This document shows positions 59,707-64,000 of a stretch of DNA of 64,000 nt, piece after piece. Under the pieces are notes generated by a model, which was not told the DNA's origin, made no database searches, and was given only the letters and a program-made list of their open reading frames with translations. This stretch comes from Collinsella sp. AF02-46-1 (lineage in GTDB: Bacteria > Actinomycetota > Coriobacteriia > Coriobacteriales > Coriobacteriaceae). Numbering within the stretch: the first letter of the stretch is position 1; each line of letters begins with the position of its first letter. Made by a program: the position numbers and the translations under genes. The stretch is from NCBI RefSeq assembly GCF_003465825.1, contig NZ_QSBV01000004.1:1-64000 (forward strand). The letters are read 5' to 3'.

Positions 59707-60681
59707 ATGGCAACCAAGAAGCTGATCCTTGATCTGGATATGGGTGTGGACGATGCGATGGCGCTGGCCTATGCCATCGCGAGCCCCGAGGTGGAGCTCG
59801 TGGGCATCACCACGTGCTTTGGCAACGTGCGCGTCGAGCAATCGGCGCACAACTGCCTGGCGGTGCTCGATCTGCTGGGTCGCCCCGAGGTTCCGGTGTA
59901 CCTGGGCGCCGATCGTCCCATTAAGGCGACTGAGCCCTATACGCCGCCGGCGTCCACCACACTCATCCATGGCAAGAACGGCATTGGCGGGGCGAGCGTG
60001 CCCGCGTCGCCGTACGAGCCGGTGGGGGCGACGTCGGCCGACGGTAACGCGGCGGTCGATTACCTGATTGATGCCGCGCGCACCTATGGTCCCAATCTGG
60101 TCTACGTGGCGACCGGCCCGCTCTCCAACCTGGCACTTGCCTTGGAGCGCGATGCGGCGGCGATGATGTCTATCGGCCGCGTGGTCGTGATGGGCGGTGC
60201 GCTTACCGTGCCCGGAAACGTGAGCGCGGGCGCCGAGGCCAACATGGCAAGTGATCCCGAGGCGGCCGATGCCGTGCTGCGTTCGGGCCGCAAGCTCACT
60301 ATGGTGGGTCTGGATGTGACGCATCGCGTGGTGCTCACGCGTCGCGACATTGCCGGCTGGACGGGCTCGGGCACCATGGCCGGTTGTGCGTTTGCGAGCA
60401 TGGTGGAGCACTACATTAGCTCGTACGAGATGAACGCCTCCTACCTGGGTGGCTGCGCGCTGCACGATCCGCTTGCCGTCGCCGTGGCGATTGACCCCAC
60501 GCTCGTGGGCGCGCTCGGCTGTAACTTGCGCATCGACCTGCTTGGCGAGTATCGCGGCCGCACCATCTGCGATGAGCGCCGTGTGGCCGATCCCGACAAG
60601 AGCGCACTCGTGGCACTGACCGTCGACGCCCCGCGCTTTCTGTCCGAGTTCAAGGCGCGTATGGCCCGCGTCCTGGGCTAA
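59707..60681 (+). CDS. Ribonucleoside hydrolase (inosine-uridine hydrolase family)
   Basis: The 324-residue enzyme has the calcium- and ribose-binding motif LDLDMGVDDAMAL (about 8-20). Also conserved are YVATGPLSNLALAL (about 138-151), MGGALTVPGNVSAGAEANM, and the late LHDPLAVAVAI with its calcium aspartate. It cleaves nucleosides to base and ribose; base preference (RihA/B/C) cannot be told from sequence alone. It follows ribokinase closely and precedes a terminator, defining a two-gene operon. Confidence 0.92.
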   Translation: MATKKLILDLDMGVDDAMALAYAIASPEVELVGITTCFGNVRVEQSAHNCLAVLDLLGRPEVPVYLGADRPIKATEPYTPPASTTLIHGKNGIGGASVPASPYEPVGATSADGNAAVDYLIDAARTYGPNLVYVATGPLSNLALALERDAAAMMSIGRVVVMGGALTVPGNVSAGAEANMASDPEAADAVLRSGRKLTMVGLDVTHRVVLTRRDIAGWTGSGTMAGCAFASMVEHYISSYEMNASYLGGCALHDPLAVAVAIDPTLVGALGCNLRIDLLGEYRGRTICDERRVADPDKSALVALTVDAPRFLSEFKARMARVLG

Positions 60682-60692
60682 ATGTTTTTCAC

Positions 60693-60732
60693 GCCCCGCC
60701 CCATGTAGTCAATTTGGGACGGGGCTTTTTTA
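60693..60732 (+). terminator. Terminator of the ribokinase-hydrolase operon
   Basis: GCCCCGCCCCA (60693-60703) pairs with TTGGGACGGGGC (about 60714-60725) and is followed by TTTTTTAG. Confidence 0.85.
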
Positions 60733-60779
60733 GCTACCGAGTAAATGTGCCCGTTGGGGGAATAGTCGCACCACTTTGC

Positions 60780-60824
60780 TTGACAACAGGCTAAACTAGC
60801 TATTAAACATTTACTATTCTGTTT
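60780..60824 (+). promoter_or_regulatory. Promoter and candidate operator of the LacI gene
   Basis: TTGACA at 60780-60785 and TATTAA at 60801-60806 form a promoter with a short 15-base spacer. TTAAACATTTACTATT overlaps the -10 and resembles TAAAACATTTAGTA at 62107-62120 before the isomerase gene, suggesting one regulator for both. Confidence 0.5.
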
Positions 60825-60908
60825 AGATTGAATTTGCGGTCGTTTAGTTATCGAGTCACGGGGCGGTCAGGCCACGATGCTCGACCGCGACCGTTACTAG
60901 GGGGAACA

Positions 60909-61919
60909 ATGGCTAAAGCAAGTGTTCGCGAGATCAGCCGCATCACCGGTTTTTCGCCTGCGACCGTGTCCAACGCGCTCAACCGCAAGCGCAGCGTGAG
61001 CGAGGAGACCGCCAAGGTCATCCTGGAGTGCGCACAATCGCTCGGATACCAGCAGTCGACGCAGCTCGAGAGTATCCAGTTCGTGCTTGCGCGCAAGACG
61101 GGTGCCATCCTGGACGAGAGCACCTTCCATCCCGCGGTTATTGAGGGCGTGGAGCGTCAGGCGCGTCGCCACGGCATGAGCACGAGCTTTGTCTCGCTCG
61201 ACTTTAGCGACCTGGACGCCGTGCGCCCGCAGGTCGAGGGCCTGATCGCCGATCCGTCCGCCGCCATTGTGCTAATGGGTACGGAGTTGGGCGAGGAGGA
61301 CTACGCCCTGTTCGCTAACGCCGCCGCCCACCTGATTGTGCTCGATGGCTGGAGCGATCGCCAGTATTTCGACGCCGTGGTCATTGCCAACACCGATTCG
61401 GTGCTGCGCGCCGTGGACTACCTTATCGAGAAAGGCCACAAGCAGATCGGCTATCTGGCGGGCGACCTTCGTATTCGCAACTTTAAGGATCGCGAGCGCG
61501 GCTATCGCCAAGCGCTTGAGGACGCGGGCCTCGAGGCCAATCCGGCATGGCGTGTCACGTTGGGCACCACGCTCGAGGGTGCCTATCGCGACATGGGCGT
61601 GTGGCTCGACAGCGTCTCGCACGACGACCTGCCGACGGCTTTCTTTGCCGAGAACGACGTGCTCGCCGTGGGTGCCATGCGCGCGCTCAACGAGCACGGC
61701 ATACGTGTGCCCGACGATGTCTCGATCATCGGCTTTGACGACCTATCTCTGGGTGCCTTCTCCAACCCGCCGCTCACCACGGTGCACGTTCCCAAGCACG
61801 AGGTGGGCGAGATCGCGGTGCGCCGCCTGGTGGGCAACATCCGCAATCCCAAGAGCTATACCTGCAAAACGGCCGTATCGACCTATTTTGTCGAGCGCCA
61901 GAGCGTGCGCGAAATCTAG
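60909..61919 (+). CDS. LacI-family transcriptional regulator
   Basis: The 336-residue protein has a LacI headpiece (about 2-50, SVREISRITGFSPATVSNALN and the hinge helix region). A periplasmic-binding-protein-like effector domain (about 58-330) follows, with the late block DVSIIGFDDLSLGAFSNPPLTTV. ATG 60909 has AGGGGGAA upstream. It lies between the nucleoside operon, which ends in a terminator, and the isomerase-transketolase operon; shared operator-like sites point to the latter. The effector is probably a sugar, identity unknown. Confidence 0.92.
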   Translation: MAKASVREISRITGFSPATVSNALNRKRSVSEETAKVILECAQSLGYQQSTQLESIQFVLARKTGAILDESTFHPAVIEGVERQARRHGMSTSFVSLDFSDLDAVRPQVEGLIADPSAAIVLMGTELGEEDYALFANAAAHLIVLDGWSDRQYFDAVVIANTDSVLRAVDYLIEKGHKQIGYLAGDLRIRNFKDRERGYRQALEDAGLEANPAWRVTLGTTLEGAYRDMGVWLDSVSHDDLPTAFFAENDVLAVGAMRALNEHGIRVPDDVSIIGFDDLSLGAFSNPPLTTVHVPKHEVGEIAVRRLVGNIRNPKSYTCKTAVSTYFVERQSVREI

Positions 61920-61986
61920 GCAGAACGGCGCCAGACCTCAGAGCGGAAAAGTCCGCCAAAGGCAACCATATATGACGCTACCAAGA

Positions 61987-62014
61987 GAGAGGGTCCTACG
62001 GGGCCCTCTTTTTG
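61987..62014 (+). terminator. Terminator after the LacI gene
   Basis: GAGGGTCC (61989-61996) pairs with GGGCCCTC (62001-62008), followed by five T residues. Confidence 0.85.
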
Positions 62015-62106
62015 TTGCCCTTGTATGTTCAGATTGTTTACATACCGTTTAGGCTGATTTCTCTACCGTTTACGGGACTTTCGCGCTAAACTACTAAACA
62101 AAAGAG

Positions 62107-62161
62107 TAAAACATTTAGTAAACAGAACAAAACGAAACATGCGTCTGTTTACTGAACATGT
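62107..62161. promoter_or_regulatory. Inverted operator-like sites before the isomerase gene
   Basis: ACATTTAGTAAACAG (62111-62125) faces CTGTTTACTGAACATGT (62145-62161), sharing an 11-bp TRAGTAAACAG arm. TAAAACATTTAGTA also resembles the site at the LacI promoter. Additional GTTTA motifs lie at 62036-62072. Confidence 0.6.
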
Positions 62162-62179
62162 GATTAGGGGAGGACGTAC

Positions 62180-63580
62180 ATGGATAAGATCAAGCTCGGT
62201 TTCGTGCCCACGCGCCGCAGCATCTTTAGCGCGCCGGACGCGATCAAGTATCGCGGCCTTACGGCTGATCGCCTGCGCGAGATCGGCGTCGACATCGTGG
62301 ATATCGACGACATCAACGACGAGGGCCTGCTGTTCGACGACAGCCATATCGCGCCTATCGTCGAGAAGTTCCGCGCCGAGGGCGTCGATGGCATCATGCT
62401 GTGCCACGCCAACTTTGGTACCGAGTACGTTTGCGCCCGCCTTGCCCGCGAGCTCGGTCTGCCCGTGCTGCTGTGGGGTCCGCGCGACGAGCGCCCCGAG
62501 CCCGACGGCACCCGCCTGCGCGATAGCCAGTGCGGCCTGTTCGCCACCGGCAAGGTCCTGCGCCGCTTCCAGGTGCCCTTCACCTACATGACCAACTGCC
62601 GCCTGACCGATCCCGAGTTCGAGCGCGGCGTCTGGGACTTTTTGGCCGTGTGCAACGTGGTCAAGACCTTCAAGCACACCCGTATTCTGCAGATGGCCAC
62701 CCGTCCGTTCGACTTCTGGTCGACCATGTGCAACGAGGGCGAGCTGCTCGAGAAGTTCAACATCCAGCTTTCGCCCATCCCCATGACCGAGCTTGTCCAG
62801 GCCGTGCGCGACGCCCAGGCCGACGAGCAGGCCATGGCAGCCATGCTCGCCCACATTGCCGACAGCTTTGAGATCTGCATCCCCGAGGATAAGGTCCCCG
62901 CTGTGGCCGGTCTTGCCATCGCCATGAAGCGCTTGGTCGAGAAGTACGGTTGCAACGCCGGTGCCATCCAGTGCTGGAACGCCCTGCAGGACGAGTTGGG
63001 CATTATGCCCTGCGCCGCCAACGCCATCCTTAACGAGATGGGTATCCCCGTCGTGTGCGAGACAGATATCCACGGCGCCATCACCGCGCTGATGGTCGAG
63101 GCTGCCGATCTGGGCCGTCACCGCGGCATGTTCGCCGACTGGACCGTGCGTCATCCCGACAACGAGAACGGCGAGCTGCTGCAGCACTGTGGCCCCTGGC
63201 CCTGCAGCTGTGCGGCCGTCAAGCCCAAGCTCACCTACCCGCTGGCGTTCGATCACCCCGGCGCGCTGACGGCCGAGGCCAAGCACGGCGACCTCACCCT
63301 TGCCCGTTTTGACGGCGACAACGGCGAGTACTCGCTGCTGCTGGGCAATGCCCGCGGCATCGACGGCCCGGCCGGCATGGGCACCTACCTGTGGGTCGAG
63401 GTCGACAACCTCAAGCGCCTCGAGGCCAAGATCGTCGAGGGTCCCTACATCCACCACTGCGTCGCCATTCACGCCAACGTCGTGCCGGTGCTCTACGAGG
63501 CGTGCAAGTACATCGGCATTGCCCCCGACTTATACGACCCGATTGAAGAAGACGTCAAAGCCTACCTGCGAGGAGAGTAG
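62180..63580 (+). CDS. L-fucose/L-arabinose isomerase-fold protein
   Basis: The 466-residue protein has the fucose/arabinose isomerase layout: an N-terminal substrate domain with VDGIMLCHANFGTEYVCARL, a central domain with the acidic metal ligand in VCETDIHGAITALM (about 290-303), and a C-terminal barrel with HHCVAIHANVVP. Such enzymes interconvert aldoses and ketoses using manganese. Many family members have no assigned sugar. GGGGAGG precedes the start. It is followed two bases later by a transketolase subunit gene, suggesting feeding of an unusual sugar into the pentose phosphate pathway. Confidence 0.85.
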   Translation: MDKIKLGFVPTRRSIFSAPDAIKYRGLTADRLREIGVDIVDIDDINDEGLLFDDSHIAPIVEKFRAEGVDGIMLCHANFGTEYVCARLARELGLPVLLWGPRDERPEPDGTRLRDSQCGLFATGKVLRRFQVPFTYMTNCRLTDPEFERGVWDFLAVCNVVKTFKHTRILQMATRPFDFWSTMCNEGELLEKFNIQLSPIPMTELVQAVRDAQADEQAMAAMLAHIADSFEICIPEDKVPAVAGLAIAMKRLVEKYGCNAGAIQCWNALQDELGIMPCAANAILNEMGIPVVCETDIHGAITALMVEAADLGRHRGMFADWTVRHPDNENGELLQHCGPWPCSCAAVKPKLTYPLAFDHPGALTAEAKHGDLTLARFDGDNGEYSLLLGNARGIDGPAGMGTYLWVEVDNLKRLEAKIVEGPYIHHCVAIHANVVPVLYEACKYIGIAPDLYDPIEEDVKAYLRGE

Positions 63581-63582
63581 AA

Positions 63583-64000
63583 ATGGCAACTATCGAAGAG
63601 CTTGAGTCCCTGCGTTGGGACCTTCGCCGCGATTGCGTCGATATCATCATGGCTGGCGCCGGCGGCCACATCGGCGGCGACATGTCGGTGATCGACGCCC
63701 TCATGACCCTCTACGCCAACCATCTCAACATTTCGCCCGAGACCGTCGACGATCCCAACCGCGATCGCTTCGTGCTCTCTAAGGGTCATGCCATGGAGGC
63801 CTACTACGCGGTGCTCTGCCACGAGGGCTATCTGGACCTCGATGACGTCAAGGCCCGCTTCTCCAAGTTCGGCAGCCCCTACATCGGTCACCCCAACAAC
63901 AAGCTCAAGGGCATCGAGATGAACTCGGGCTCGCTGGGTCACGGTCTGCCCGTGGCCGTGGGCATGGCGCTTGCCGGCAAGATGGACGGCCGCGACTACC
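63583..64000 (+). CDS. Transketolase N-terminal subunit (cut by the window edge)
   Basis: The first 139 residues show the thiamine-pyrophosphate domain of a split transketolase. GHIGGDMSVIDALMTLYANH and RDRFVLSKGHAMEAYYAVL carry the catalytic histidines, and GSLGHGLPVAVGMALAGK precedes the cofactor motif, which lies beyond the edge. Split transketolases have a separate C-terminal subunit, expected just downstream. AGGAGAG precedes the ATG inside the end of the isomerase gene, so the two are coupled. Confidence 0.92.
   Translation, partial: MATIEELESLRWDLRRDCVDIIMAGAGGHIGGDMSVIDALMTLYANHLNISPETVDDPNRDRFVLSKGHAMEAYYAVLCHEGYLDLDDVKARFSKFGSPYIGHPNNKLKGIEMNSGSLGHGLPVAVGMALAGKMDGRDY

Overview
The window looks like a chromosomal segment of a gut Coriobacteriia, most likely Collinsella or a close relative. 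This is an inference from the high-GC coding style, the mannose-family PTS linked to SIS-domain deglycases, an Ech-type hydrogenase and an NRAMP-related Mg transporter of the kind known from Eggerthella. No rRNA, tRNA or CRISPR array was recognised. Coding density is high, and the gaps carry an unusual number of short palindromic repeats.

Layout. 1-11400: housekeeping and repair (RmuC, an ABC exporter, endonuclease III, Mfd, a PAP2 phosphatase, a threonine-aldolase-like enzyme, a GNAT acetyltransferase). 11700-26300: accessory carbon-source region with three GntR/UTRA regulators, three SIS-domain sugar-phosphate deglycase paralogues and a complete mannose-family PTS (fused IIA-IIB, IIC, IID), plus an EamA transporter, a HAD phosphatase, a YitT protein and RecQ. 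The pattern matches the known fructoselysine/glucoselysine (frl/gfr) systems: the PTS delivers an amine-linked sugar 6-phosphate and the deglycase splits it to glucose 6-phosphate and the amine. 26300-28200: an IS200-type element, an AT-rich gap with a 205-bp inverted-repeat element and a 20-bp tandem repeat, and a stand-alone double-HTH protein. 28440-34060: a five-gene group 4 (Ech-like) [NiFe] hydrogenase operon in which EchA and EchB are one 960-residue protein.

34060-34850 is a tandem array of three palindromic units between convergent genes. 34848-43836: a two-component system divergent from an ABC-2 exporter, then a MacB-like ATPase with a giant FtsX-type permease. 44110-51025: a DUF362 ferredoxin-like protein, a hydrolase, hemolysin-III and CorC/HlyC-type membrane proteins, a protein resembling the cyanophycin-synthetase N-terminus, and YtxH and PRC-barrel envelope proteins. 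51098-58528: a NodB-fold protein with a degenerate active site, then a Mg module (MgtE-like protein plus NRMT-type transporter) behind a long structured leader, and an OatA-like acyltransferase. 58714-64000: ribokinase, ribonucleoside hydrolase, LacI regulator, a fucose/arabinose-isomerase-fold protein and the start of a transketolase subunit.

The observations most worth following are: (i) one ACGT-N5-ACGT motif at three promoters, which ties the PTS operon, the EamA gene and one GntR gene into a candidate regulon; (ii) a roughly 200-nt leader with mutually exclusive helices ahead of the Mg transport genes; (iii) families of inverted-repeat elements, several sharing a CCGCAGGT core; and (iv) a deacetylase homologue that has lost its metal-binding histidines.
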